Shown: positions 50,685 to 60,059, counted from the stretch's first letter. The stretch is 64,000 nucleotides of DNA from Orientallactaga sibirica (GCA_036365145.1 JAEOAD010000029.1:26892001-26956000); one strand, 5' to 3'. Made by a program: numbers and translations. Notes: generated by a model from the sequence alone, not told the origin.

Positions 50685-50709
<25 letters not shown>
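50577..50709. repeat. (TCTCTTC)n minisatellite plus (CT)n (copy 1)
   Basis: About fifteen 7-base units, then pure CT. Copy 2 has only about five. Confidence 0.93.
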
Positions 50710-50758
<49 letters not shown>

Positions 50759-50759
50759 G
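50710..50759. repeat. (AT)n(GT)n microsatellite (copy 1)
   Basis: AT units 50710-50733 followed by GT units to 50758. Confidence 0.93.
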
Positions 50760-50820
50760 TTGTAAATAAATAAATAAAAACTTTAAAAAAAGAAAAACAA
50801 AAAATTAATAATAATAAGTT

Positions 50821-51030
50821 GGGTTGGAGAGATGGTTTAGCGGTTAAGGTGCTTGCCTGCAAAGCCAAAGGACCTTGGTTCGATTCCCCAGTACCCACGA
50901 AAGCCAGATGCACAAGATGGCACATGCATCTGGAATTTGTTTGCAGTGGCTGGAAGCCCTGGCATGAGCATTCTCTTTCTCACACACACTCAATCTCTCA
51001 CTCTGCCTCTTTCAAATAAATAAAAATAAA
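50821..51030 (+). mobile_element. DIP/B2-type SINE (copy 1)
   Basis: GGGTTGGAGAGATGGTTTAG, B box GGTTCGATTCCCC, tail AAATAAATAAAAATAAA. Confidence 0.93.
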
Positions 51031-51139
51031 ATATTTTTAAAACATTTTTAAATTAATAATAGTAAGTTGAATAAAAAATTTTTATAAAAAAGAACACTAT
51101 GAAGTAAAATCAGCTTTGGTTTACTAACACTCTCACTGC

Positions 51140-51405
51140 TAAGAACTGTGTGTGTGTTCACGCCACACTACAGCATGCATGTAGAGGGTTGAGAACAACA
51201 GAGGTGTCTGTGGATAGGGTCTCTTAGTACCTCAAACTAGCTGTCCTGCAAGCTTCTGATCTTCCTGGTTCTGGCTCCACCTTCTACTGTTGTAGGTACA
51301 TTGGAATCACAGATTGATGTGCCGCTTTGCATCTGGCTCTGTGTAGGTACTAGGGAATTGTAACAGGGCCAGCAGGCTTTCCAACAAGTGCCTTTAATCC
51401 CAGCT
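51140..51405 (-). mobile_element. B4-like SINE, old (copy 1)
   Basis: GTGTGTGTGTTCACGCC tail, GGATAGGGTCTCTTAGTACC, ID-head side CTAGGGAATTGTAACAGGG. Confidence 0.62.
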
Positions 51406-51411
51406 CCCTTC

Positions 51412-51556
51412 GCTTTTTTCGTGGTAGGGTCTCACTCTAGCCCAGGCTTACCTGGAATTCACTATGTAATCTCAGGCTGGCCTCAAACTCATGGCAATCC
51501 TCCTACCTCTGCCTCCCAAGTGCTGGGATTAAAGGCGTGCACCACCATTCCTGGCT
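51412..51556 (-). mobile_element. B1-type SINE (copy 1)
   Basis: TTTTTCGTGGTAGGGTCTC to CCACCATTCCTGGC. Confidence 0.91.
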
Positions 51557-51564
51557 TTCACTGT

Positions 51565-51599
51565 TTTTTTTTTTTTTTTTAATTTTTGTATTTTTGTAT

Positions 51600-51654
<55 letters not shown>

Positions 51655-51842
51655 TGAGCAACAAACAGAGAAAGAGGCAGAGAGAGAGAGAATGGGAGCA
51701 CCAGGCTTCCAGCCACTGCAAACAAACTCCAGATACATGTGCCACTTTGTGCATCTGGCTTGCTGGCATTGAACTCATGGCAGTCCTCCAATCTGAGCTT
51801 CCCGAGTGCTGGTATTAAAGATGTGAGCCACCATGCCTGGCT
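51565..51842 (-). mobile_element. DIP-B1 chimera with (TTTA)n (copy 1)
   Basis: TTTA units 51597-51655; DIP body to GTGCATCTGGCTTGC (51764), then B1 from TGGCATTGAACTCATGG to GCCACCATGCCTGGC. Confidence 0.9.
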
Positions 51843-51849
51843 AAAATTT

Positions 51850-52203
51850 TTTTTGTTGAATATGTGTGTTGGTGTGTGAATATCTATGTAGGGGGCATGC
51901 ATGTGTGTGCCATGGCACACATGGGGAGAATAGAGGATAGCTTTCAGGTGTCAGCACTTGCCTTCCTCCTTGTTTTGAGGCAGGGTCTCATTCTCATTGT
52001 TCACCTCTGCATTGGCCAGTCTAGGTGGTGTGCAAGCTTCTGGGAAATTCTCCTGTCTCCACCTTCTGTCTCTCCTCATCAGCATGCTGGGATTACACAT
52101 GCTATGGGAAACTCATCACAGCTTTTGGAGCTTTCATGGGATCTGGTACTCACACTTGCACAGCAAGTGCTTTATATCCTCTGAGCTATTTCCCCAGCCC
52201 CAT
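51850..52203 (-). mobile_element. B4 SINE, complete (copy 1)
   Basis: TGTGTGTTGGTGTGTG tail, GAGAATAGAGGATAGCTTTC, B1 part with CATCAGCATGCTGGGATTAC, ID-head side GAGCTATTTCCCCAGCCCC. Only its first hundred bases remain in copy 2. Confidence 0.75.
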
Positions 52204-52326
52204 TCACTCCCGTTTTTTTGTTTGTTTGTTTGTTTGTTTGTTTTTTATTTTTAATTCAAACTTTTATTCATAGAAGAGTTTACATAATGTCAATTTTTTA
52301 TTGTTTTTTAAAATTTATTTATTTTT

Positions 52327-52481
52327 GCCGGGCGTGGTGGCGCACGCCTTTAATCCTAGCACTCAGGAGGCAGAGGTGGGAGGATCACCATGAGTTCAAG
52401 GCCAGCCTGAGACTACATAGTGAATTCCAGGTCAGCCTGAGCTAGTGTGAGACCCTACCAAGAAAAACCAAAAAAAAAAAA
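52327..52481 (+). mobile_element. B1-type SINE
   Basis: GCCGGGCGTGGTGGCGCACG, near-consensus; ends CCTACCAAGAAAAACC. No counterpart in copy 2. Confidence 0.94.
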
Positions 52482-52483
52482 TT

Positions 52484-52503
52484 ATATATATATATATATA
52501 TAT
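52484..52503. repeat. (AT)n microsatellite
   Basis: Ten AT units after the B1 tail. Confidence 0.85.
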
Positions 52504-52689
52504 AATCATTTTTAATGAATATCTATATGCTTGTAACAAATTGAGTTAATTTTGAAGTAGTGTAATGGTATTGTGTTTCAGATAAATCAGTTAGTAAACA
52601 AGGGAGAGGGCTTCGGATGTACTCCTTTGGTGGTGTGTTTGCCAGCATGCACACAGCCCTGAGTTTGGTACAGGGTGCCTCATTACCAG

Positions 52690-53045
52690 TCATCCAGGTG
52701 CAGTCCTGTAATCCCACCACTCAGGAGATGGCTCAAATGTAAAATGCCCTCATAAACTCATATGTTCGTAATCCCCAGCTGGTGGCACTGGTTGAAAAAT
52801 GGAGCCTTGCTGGAGTTAAGAGTGTGGAAGCTGGCCTTGAGGTTTTAGAGTCTAGCCCCACTTGATGTTCTCCTCTCTCTGCTTCCTGTGTACGTGTCAG
52901 CTGGCCATGCCTTCCCTTACATGGTGTACTACTCTACCCCTTTTCCAAAGGACAAATTAAACCTTGTCCTTAAGTTGTTTCTGGTCCAGCATTTTGTCCC
53001 AGCAGTGAGAAAGTACCCGATAGAATTACATAGGAAGTTGGAAGC
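52690..53045. mobile_element. unnamed LTR-like repeat (copy 1)
   Basis: CATAAACTCATATGTTCG, AATCCCCAGCTGGTGGCACT, GAGGTTTTAGAGTCTAGCCC and AAATTAAACCTTGTCC resemble a MaLR-type solo LTR in layout. The family name is uncertain. Confidence 0.45.
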
Positions 53046-53364
53046 CAGCCTTGGACAGTCTCAGTAATCTTTATGTAAACATAAACTATGATAAATGTTA
53101 TGATTTTGAAATTAAACCTCAAGCTTAAAAAAATAAAAAAGAAATAAAATTTGATTAGTTGGGGCCACTGACTCAAGTTGAGGGGAAGTAGCAGTATATG
53201 TACTTACCAGACCTATTAGTCTGATAGAAGTGTGAGCAGAGGAGGCCAAAAAGATCACAGATGTGAAGATGTATCTGTGAAGTGCCAGGTTTGTAAAAAA
53301 GATGCACGACTATGGCAGGAACTTTTCCTTCCTTCCTTATGTGCTTGCTTGAATAGAGTGGCTC

Positions 53365-53435
53365 CTCTGTTTTGTTTTGTTTTGTTTTGTTTTGTTTTGT
53401 TTTGTTTTGTTTTGTCTATATTTTGTTTTTGGCTT

Positions 53436-53468
<33 letters not shown>

Positions 53469-53619
53469 TGTTTGTTTTATTTTTTGAGGTAGGGTCTCAC
53501 TCTAGCTCAGGCTGACCTGAATTCACTATGTAGTCTCAGGGTGGCCTTGAACTCATGGCAATCCTCCTACCTCTTCCTCCCAAGTGCTGGGATTAAAGGC
53601 ATGTGCCACCACGCCTGGC
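53365..53619 (-). mobile_element. B1-type SINE with (TTTTG)n and (TTG)n tails (copy 2)
   Basis: Counterpart of 48992; TTTTG 53368-53414, TTG 53438-53467. Confidence 0.92.
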
Positions 53620-53819
53620 TGTTTTTTCTACATTTTATATTTGATCTCTACCACATGCAAGGCCCTGGGTTCAGTCCTCAGTCCCACTAACTAGTAGATA
53701 GGTAGGCAGGTAGATAATCTTTTGTTTGAGCTGACTTACTGCAACTAATTTGAAAGTTTTGGGGATTTTGCTTTGCCTTTTTGAGTGAAACATGCCTATG
53801 CTCTTTTTATTACTATCAT

Positions 53820-53969
53820 TATTTTTTTTTTTTTTTTTTGAGGTAGGATCTCACCCTAGTCCAGGCTGACCTGGAATTCCCTCTGTAGTCTGAGGGAGCT
53901 TGACCTCCTGGTGATGCTCCTACCTTGTCCTCCTGAGTGTTGGGATTAAAGGTGTGCACCACCACACCT
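53820..53969 (-). mobile_element. B1-type SINE (copy 2)
   Basis: Counterpart of 49445. Confidence 0.88.
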
Positions 53970-54071
53970 GTCCTGTGCCTATGCTTTTAATTAGTAATAC
54001 ATAATTAAGTACTCCTCCAGTTATTTGTTTAATAAAGCTCTTCAAATTTATATGAAGAACTTTAGAACATT

Positions 54072-54203
54072 ATGTTTCAGCACTTAAGAGGTGGAGGCAG
54101 AGGATCAGGAGGAAGTTCAAGGCCAGGAAAATCAGGAGTTCACTACGTAACAAGTTCAGAGACAGCCTAGGCTACATAAGACCTTGTCTCAAAAAATAAA
54201 AGT
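54072..54203 (+). mobile_element. old B1-type SINE (copy 2)
   Basis: Counterpart of 49696, with TTAAGAGG for TTGAGAGG and CTACGTAAC for CTACATAAC. Confidence 0.72.
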
Positions 54204-54205
54204 AG

Positions 54206-54398
54206 GGGCTGGAGAGATGGCTCAGCAGTTAAAGGCTCTTGCTTGCAAAGCCTGACGGCCTGGGTTTACTTCCCCAGTACCCACATAAAGCCAGATGCAC
54301 AAAGTGGTGCATGTGTCTGGAGTTAGTTTGCAGTGGCAAGAGTCCCTGGCATGCCCAGTTTCTTTGTCTCTTTCTCCTCAAATAAAAATATTTTAAAG
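54206..54398 (+). mobile_element. DIP/B2-type SINE (copy 2)
   Basis: Counterpart of 49827. Confidence 0.92.
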
Positions 54399-54421
54399 AC
54401 TTTTTAAAAAATTAATAATGT

Positions 54422-54580
54422 GCTGGGCATGGTGCCACGCTCATTTAATCCCAGCACCAGAGAGGCAGAGGTAAGAGGATTGCTGTGAGTTTGAGGCCAG
54501 CCTGAGACCACATAGTGAATTCCAGGTCAGCCTGGGCTAGAGTGAAACCCTACCTTGAAAAACAAAACAAAACAAAAAAA
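54422..54580 (+). mobile_element. B1-type SINE (copy 2)
   Basis: Counterpart of 50043, with CCACGCTC for CCACACTC. Confidence 0.91.
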
Positions 54581-54589
54581 TTAATAATA

Positions 54590-54783
54590 GACTGGAGAGA
54601 TAGCTTAGTAGTTAAGGTGTTTGCTGGCAAGGCCAAAGGACCCAGGTTCAGTTCCCCAGTACCCACATAAAGCCAGATGCACCAGGTGGCGTGTGTGTCT
54701 GGAGTTTGTAGTGGCTAGAGTCCCTGGCACACTCATTCTCATATTTATTCTCTCTCTCTCCCTTCCAAATGAATAAAATATGT
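54590..54783 (+). mobile_element. DIP/B2-type SINE (copy 2)
   Basis: Counterpart of 50211, with GGCGTGTGTG for GGCGCGTGTG. Confidence 0.9.
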
Positions 54784-54802
54784 TAAATAAAAAATTAATA
54801 AT

Positions 54803-55004
54803 AGGGCTGGAGAAATGGCTTAGCAGTTAAGGCATTTGCCTACAAAGCCAAAGGATCCCGGTTCGGTTCTCCAGGACCCACGTAAACCAGATGCACAAGG
54901 GGTACACACATCTGGAGTTCATTTGCAGTGGCTAGAGGCCCTGGTGTGCCCATTCTCTTTCCCTGTCTACCTCTCTTCTCTCTTCTCTCTTCTCTCTTCT
55001 CTCT

Positions 55005-55052
<48 letters not shown>

Positions 55053-55073
55053 GTTGTAAATAAATAAATAAAA
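54803..55073 (+). mobile_element. DIP/B2-type SINE (copy 2)
   Basis: Counterpart of 50428. Keeps AGAGGCCCTGGTGTGCCC, which copy 1 has lost to the repeat expansion. Confidence 0.92.
54971..55052. repeat. (TCTCTTC)n, (CT)n, (AT)n, (GT)n (copy 2)
   Basis: About five 7-base units, then CT, short AT and GT runs; much shorter than in copy 1. Confidence 0.93.
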
Positions 55074-55113
55074 ACTTTAAAAAAAGAAAAACAAAAAATT
55101 AATAATAATAAGT

Positions 55114-55325
55114 TGGGTTGGAGAGATGGTTTAGCGGTTAAGGTGCTTGCCTGCAAAGCCAAAGGACCTTGGTTCGATTCCCCAGTACCCACGAAAGCCA
55201 GATGCACAAGATGGCACATGCATCTGGAATTTGTTTGCAGTGGCTGGAAGCCCTGGCATGAGCATTCTCTTTCTCACACACACTCAATCTCTCACTCTGC
55301 CTCTTTCAAATAAATAAAAATAAAA
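55114..55325 (+). mobile_element. DIP/B2-type SINE (copy 2)
   Basis: Counterpart of 50821. Confidence 0.93.
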
Positions 55326-55433
55326 TATTTTTTAAAACATTTTTAAATTAATAATAGTAAGTTGAATAAAAAATTTTTATAAAAAAGAACACTATGAAGT
55401 AAAATCAGCTTTGGTTTACTAACACTCTCACTG

Positions 55434-55695
55434 CTAAGAACTGTGTGTGTGTTCACGCGCACTACAGCATGCATGTAGAGGGTTGGAGAACAACTTAGAG
55501 GTGTCTGTGGATAGGGTCTCTTAGTACCTCAAACTAGCTGTCCTGCAAGCTTCTGATCTTCCTGGTTCTGGCTCCACCTTCTACTGTTGTAGGTACATTG
55601 GAATCACAGATTGATGTGCCGCTTTGCATCTGGCTCTGTGTAGGTACTAGGGAATTGTAACAGGGCCAGCAGGCTTTCCAACAAGTGCCTTTAAT
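55434..55695 (-). mobile_element. B4-like SINE, old (copy 2)
   Basis: Counterpart of 51140. Confidence 0.62.
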
Positions 55696-55705
55696 CCCAG
55701 CTCCC

Positions 55706-55853
55706 TTCGCTGTTTTTCGTGGTAGGGTCTCACTCTAGCCCAGGCTTACCTGGAATTCACTATGTAGTCTCAGGCTGGCCTCAAACTCATGGCAATCCTC
55801 CTACCTCTGCCTCCCAAGTGCTGGGATTAAAGGCGTGCACCACCATTCCTGGC
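55706..55853 (-). mobile_element. B1-type SINE (copy 2)
   Basis: Counterpart of 51412. Confidence 0.91.
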
Positions 55854-55860
55854 TTTCACT

Positions 55861-55903
55861 GTTTTTTTTTTTTTTTTATTTTTGTATTTATTTATTTATT
55901 CAT

Positions 55904-55950
<47 letters not shown>

Positions 55951-56138
55951 TGAGCAACAAACAGAGAAAGAGGCAGAGAGAGAGAGAATGGGAGCACCAG
56001 GCTTCCAGCCACTGCAAACAAACTCCAGATACATGTGCCACTTTGTGCATCTGGCTTGCTGGCATTGAACTCATGGCAGTCCTCCAATCTGAGCTTCCCG
56101 AGTGCTGGTATTAAAGATGTGAGCCACCATGCCTGGCT
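55861..56138 (-). mobile_element. DIP-B1 chimera with (TTTA)n (copy 2)
   Basis: Counterpart of 51565, same fusion point CTTGCTGGCATTGAAC; TTTA run 55884-55950 with one CATT. Confidence 0.9.
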
Positions 56139-56145
56139 AAAATTT

Positions 56146-56251
56146 TTTTTGTTGAATATGTGTGTTGGTGTGTGAATATCTATGTAGGGGCATGCATGTG
56201 TGTGCCATGGCACACATGGGGGAGAATAGAGGATAGCTTTCAGGTGTCAGC
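56146..56251 (-). mobile_element. B4 SINE, cut short (copy 2)
   Basis: Same start as 51850 but stops at GTGTCAGC. Confidence 0.85.
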
Positions 56252-56340
56252 TTTTCCCTCACCACGGCAGGTAGAGCAAAAAAAGAGAGAGGGCGTGGGC
56301 CAGCCGTTTCTCTCTTGAGGCTGAGGCGAGAAGACAGGTC
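56252..56340. other. 89-base filler of unknown origin in copy 2
   Basis: From TTTTCCCTCACCACGGCAGG to GCGAGAAGACAGGTC. It contains a GAGAGAGGGCGTGGGCCAG stretch and is not B1, DIP, ID, B4 or L1 to my eye. Richer in G and C than its flanks. Confidence 0.85.
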
Positions 56341-56514
56341 ATATCTATATGCTTGTAACAAATTGAGTTAATTTTGAAGTAGTGTAATGGTATTGTGTTT
56401 CAGATAAATCAGTTAGTAAACAAGGGAGAGGGCTTCGGATGTACTCCTTTGGTGGTGTGTTTGCCAGCATGCACACAGCCCTGAGTTTGGTACAGGGTGC
56501 CTCATTACCAGTCA

Positions 56515-56870
56515 TCCAGGTGCAGTCCTGTAATCCCACCACTCAGGAGATGGCTCAAATGTAAAATGCCCCTCATAAACTCATATGTTTAAATACGTAA
56601 TCCCCAGCTGGTGGCACTGGTTGAAAAATGGAGCCTTGCTGGAGTTAAGAGTGTGGAAGCTGGCCTTGAGGTTTTAGAGTCTAGCCCCACTTGATGTTCT
56701 CCCTCTCTGCTTCCTGTGTACGTGTCAGCTGGCCATGCCTTCCCTTACATGGTGTACTACTCTACCCCTTTTCCAAAGGACAAATTAAACCTTGTCCTTA
56801 AGTTGTTTCTGGTCCAGCATTTTGTCCCAGCAGTGAGAAAGTACCCGATAGAATTACATAGGAAGTTGGA
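56515..56870. mobile_element. unnamed LTR-like repeat (copy 2)
   Basis: Counterpart of 52690. Keeps a few bases (GTTTAAATACGTAATCC) that copy 1 lacks, so copy 1 is not simply the ancestral form. Confidence 0.45.
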
Positions 56871-56913
56871 AGCCAGCCTTGGCTAGAGACCTATCTCAAA
56901 AATGAAGGGAGGT

Positions 56914-57083
56914 AGCCGGGCGTGGTGGCTCACGCCTTTAATCCCAGCACTCGGGAGGCAGAGGTAGGAGGATTGCCGAGAGTTAGAGGCCACCCTGAGA
57001 CTACATGGTTAATTCCAGGTCAGCCTGGACCAGAGTGAGACCCTACCTCACAAAACCAAAAAAAAAAAAAAAAAAAAAAAAAA
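56914..57083 (+). mobile_element. B1-type SINE, near consensus
   Basis: GCCGGGCGTGGTGGCTCACG to CTACCTCACAAAACC and poly-A, just after the duplication. Confidence 0.94.
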
Positions 57084-57203
57084 GAGGGGAGAAGGGAGGG
57101 AGGGAAAGGAAAGAAAGAGACAAGAGAACAAAAGGCTGTACTTTCATAGTAGAGAGTTTGCCTAGCATGTAAGAAGCCTTGTACATACACATTAAAGATG
57201 TAG

Positions 57204-57291
57204 GGGGAGCTGGCTGACCTTCAAGTTCTGTTTCTCCTAACTCTGCTTCCCCCATACTGGTATTACAGATATGCACCACCACACTCAGCTT
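57204..57291 (-). mobile_element. old B1 fragment
   Basis: AACTCTGCTTCCCCCATAC to CACCACCACACTCAGC. Confidence 0.6.
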
Positions 57292-57309
57292 TGGAATTTG
57301 TGGGGGGTG

Positions 57310-57420
57310 TTTTGTTGTTTTTTCGAGACAGGGTCTCACTCTAGCTCAGGCTGATCTGGAACTCACTTTGTAGCCCAGGTTGGTCTTAAACACTCAGTAA
57401 TCCTCCTACCCATGCACCAT
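57310..57420 (-). mobile_element. B1-type SINE, 5' truncated
   Basis: TTTTTTCGAGACAGGGTCTC to GTAATCCTCCTACCCATGC. Confidence 0.82.
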
Positions 57421-57450
57421 TCCCTCCCCACCCCTGCTTAGAGTTTTATT

Positions 57451-57610
57451 TTATTTTTTGTGTGTGGGGGTTCAAGGTAGGGGTCTCACTTTAGCCCAAG
57501 CTGACCTGGATTTCACTATATAGTCTTAGGCTGTCCTCAGACTCACAGTGCTCCTCCTACCTCTGCCTCCCAAGGGCTGGCATTAAAGGTGTGCACCACC
57601 ATGGCTGGCT
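57451..57610 (-). mobile_element. B1-type SINE
   Basis: AGAGTTTTATTTT before and GGAGTTATATTTT after. Confidence 0.9.
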
Positions 57611-57754
57611 GGAGTTATATTTTAGTGTGGCTAATTATGCTGCTTTCAGTTTTGTGATTTTCTAAGACATCAACAAACATACATAATTTTAATTTCTATA
57701 CAAGAAACATGCTAAAAACTAAAATTCAATTGCTTCTTAAGGCACTTTATGTTG

Positions 57755-57955
57755 CTGACTGGAGAGGTGGCTTAGTGGTCAAAGGCACTTGCTTGCAAAG
57801 CCTCATGGCCCAGGTTTTATTCTCTAGTACCCATGTAAAGCCAGACACAAAAAGTGGTTCATGCATCTGGAGTTTAGTTGCAATAGCAGGAGGCCCTGGC
57901 CTGCCCATACACATCTACAGCTTTCTCTCTCCCTCCCCTCCCCCTACTCCCCAGA
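57755..57955 (+). mobile_element. old DIP-type SINE
   Basis: TGACTGGAGAGGTGGCTTAG to a CCCTCCCC-rich 3' end. Confidence 0.82.
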
Positions 57956-58069
57956 TGTATGAACCTGATTGAAGTTACCCTAGTGCTCAGAACTTTGTAG
58001 TTTCTCCAGAGGTTCATAGACCTTTGACATAAGTGCACCCTACTTGATTGTGTCTGTTATGCCCTTTTA

Positions 58070-58256
58070 CCTGAGAGAGAGAAAAGAAGCAGATAGAGAA
58101 AGCATGGGCACATCAGGGCTTTCTGCCACTGCAAACAGATTCCAGACACATGTGCCTCTTTGTGCATCTGGATTTACATGAGTACTGGGAAATTGAACTT
58201 GGGCCATCAGATTTTGCAAGCAAGTGCCCTTAACTGTTGAGCCATCTCTCCAGCCC
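58070..58256 (-). mobile_element. DIP-type SINE, tail missing
   Basis: CTGAGAGAGAGAAAAGAAGC to TTGAGCCATCTCTCCAGCC; lacks the TTTATT tail. Confidence 0.86.
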
Positions 58257-58334
58257 CTGAATTCATTCTTAAAGCAGAACTTTGCCATTCAGTGCAGTAT
58301 TTGTGATAGCTATTCATTTTTTGTTTTGATTTTT

Positions 58335-58515
58335 AAAATTATTTTTATTTATTAGAGAGAGAGAGAGAATGGGTGTGTCAGGGCTTCCTGCCACTGCAAA
58401 AGAACTCTAGATATATGTGCTACTTTGTGCATCTGGCTTTACATGGGTAGTGGGGAATCAAACCCAGGCCATCAGGTATAATCAAGCACTTTTAACCACT
58501 GAGACATTTCTCCAG
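58335..58515 (-). mobile_element. DIP/B2-type SINE, older variant
   Basis: ATAGCTATTCATTTTTT before and ATAGCCATTGATTTT after. Confidence 0.88.
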
Positions 58516-58668
58516 CATAGCCATTGATTTTAATAAGACAAACTAAACTTTACTTGGTTACAATATCCAAAAATAAAACACTTGGCAGTGGTTAACTCAG
58601 AATTTTTTTAGTATAAACATTCAAATACAACATGTAAAGGTGTTTTTTTGTCTTGGCTTTGAATTTTT

Positions 58669-58847
58669 CTTTAAGATTTTTATTTTTATGTGTTTATTAT
58701 AGTCAGAGAGAGAGAGAGAGAAAATGGGCCACTGCAAACAAACTCCAGACGCATGTACATCTGGCTTACATGGGACCTGAAGAATCGAACCTGGGTCCTT
58801 AGGCTTCACAGGCATGGGCCTTAACCACTAAGCCATCTCTCCAGCCC
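58669..58847 (-). mobile_element. DIP/B2-type SINE, internal deletion
   Basis: CTTGGCTTTGAATTTT on both sides, exact 16-base target duplication. Confidence 0.95.
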
Positions 58848-58929
58848 TTGGCTTTGAATTTTGATGGCTCATTTTGACCATCACTCTTCTTGAAAAGAAA
58901 GAGTTTAAAAAAAAAAAAAAAAAAAGGAA

Positions 58930-59196
58930 GGGCTAGAGAGATGGCTTACCAGTTAAGGCACTTTCTTGCAAATCCTAAGGACCCATTTTCAACTCTCCAG
59001 ATGCACAAAGGTAAGGCAAGCACAAGGCCACACATGTCCACTAGGTGGCACAAGCATCTGGAGTTTGCAGTGGCTGAGGCCCTGGGGCCAATTCTCACCC
59101 CATACTTCTCTCTCCCTCTCTTCCTCTCTTCCTCCCTCTCCCCTCCCCTCCCTCCCTCCCTCTCTCTCCTTCCCTCCCTCTCTTTCTCCCTCCCTC

Positions 59197-59235
<39 letters not shown>

Positions 59236-59261
59236 AAAATAAAAAATTTTTTTTAAATTTT
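58930..59261 (+). mobile_element. DIP-like SINE variant with CT-rich 3' end
   Basis: GGGCTAGAGAGATGGCTTAC. Between core and 3' part it reads CACAAAGGTAAGGCAAGCAC and CACTAGGTGGCAC, a layout intermediate between DIP and DIP-C. Confidence 0.85.
59106..59235. repeat. CT/TCCC-rich low-complexity tract
   Basis: Pyrimidine run of about 130 bases ending in pure CT. Confidence 0.92.
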
Positions 59262-59266
59262 AAAAG

Positions 59267-59422
59267 GAAGGCTAGGGAGATGGCTTAGTGGTTAAAGACC
59301 CTTGTTTGAAAAGCCTGGAAGTGCAGGTTCAATTCCTCAGTTACCAACATAAAGGTGGATGGGCTTTTCATTTTGAGCCACAAGAGACCCTATTGTACCC
59401 ATATGCAAATAAAAAATATATT
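59267..59422 (+). mobile_element. old DIP-type SINE
   Basis: AAGGCTAGGGAGATGGCTTAG, GGTTCAATTCCTCAG; short 3' part. Confidence 0.75.
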
Positions 59423-59464
59423 ATTCTTTGTATTGAGGCAGGATAAAAAAAAAAAATCTACCTT

Positions 59465-59705
59465 GGGATTAGGGTGAACCTGAGTTCAGATCCCCAGATC
59501 TCACAAAAAAAGCCCAAAACTGTGAGACAGGCTTCTACAACACCAGTGTACCTATTGGAAAAAAGGAGAGGCAGAGACAGAAGAATTTCCCAGAAACTAA
59601 TGAGTGGAGCACTATGGACAACATGTGCTTCAAATAAGGTAGAAGACAAGGACTTGCCTGAAAGTGCCCATGAAATGACAGACATGTTGTACTCCTGTTT
59701 GAAGA
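59465..59705 (+). mobile_element. B4-like SINE, diverged
   Basis: TGAACCTGAGTTCAGATCCC then a B4-like 3' part; the 78-residue open frame across it is not coding. Confidence 0.45.
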
Positions 59706-59825
59706 AATAGTTGGGGGGGGAGTGGGTATTTATAGAAATGAAGTGCATGTGTGAACTTCAGTGGTGTCTGGCGTTATGTTCATTTCTCCTCCCTCCCTTA
59801 TTTGGAGATCATGGATTCTATTTTT

Positions 59826-59962
59826 TTTATTTATGGACAGTTTTTGTACCCATATATAATGTATTTTGATCATATTCACTTACCATTATGTCTCTTGTCC
59901 CCAACTCTCTCCCACTAAAACCCTCCTCCCCAACAAGTAGCACCTCTATTTTGATGTCTTTT
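59826..59962 (-). mobile_element. L1 3'-UTR-like fragment
   Basis: TGTATTTTGATCATATTCAC shared with 15430; T-rich end. Confidence 0.55.
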
Positions 59963-60059
59963 TTTTTTGGTTACCTACTGAATTTAATGAGGGTCGCTTG
60001 AATGAGCATTGGTGAAGAATTATTAAACCAGCGTTTAGGCAATTTACCAGTGGCTGTGT

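Larger units (their letters stand above)
50428..50785 (+). mobile_element. DIP/B2-type SINE with expanded 3' end (copy 1)
   Basis: GGGCTGGAGAAATGGCTTAG; its CT-rich 3' region has grown into a 7-base repeat, (AT)n and (GT)n before TAAATAAATAAATAAA. Confidence 0.92.
51956..52518. other. 563-base block present only in copy 1
   Basis: Lies between TCAGGTGTCAGC and ATATCTATATGC. In copy 2 the same two flanks enclose 89 unrelated bases. Holds most of the B4 and the whole B1 at 52327. Confidence 0.93.
48684..53054 (+). repeat. tandem duplication, copy 1
   Basis: Starts AGTCTCAGTAATCTTTATG and ends AGTTGGAAGCCAGCCTTGG. The next copy starts with the same text at 53057, an offset of 4373. All SINEs in it recur in the same order in copy 2, including short odd fragments, so this is a segment duplication, not repeat coincidence. 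Confidence 0.96.
53057..56882 (+). repeat. tandem duplication, copy 2
   Basis: Direct repeat of 48684-53054, same order and orientation, with scattered single-base differences, shorter microsatellites and one 563-to-89-base replacement. Joined to copy 1 by two bases (AC) at 53055-53056. Confidence 0.96.

Noticed and set aside
50577..50690. Possible CRISPR-like array of short repeats
   Set aside because: The units are contiguous 7-mers without spacers: a minisatellite in a mammalian intron.
50464..50925. A 153-residue minus-strand frame with a long charged REKREE-type repeat
   Set aside because: It is the translation of the TCTCTTC minisatellite and flanking SINEs. Its length depends on the repeat count, and copy 2 gives a much shorter version.
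52690..53045. Endogenous retrovirus
   Set aside because: Only a solo LTR-like layout is visible, twice because of the duplication. No gag, pol or env text was found in the window.
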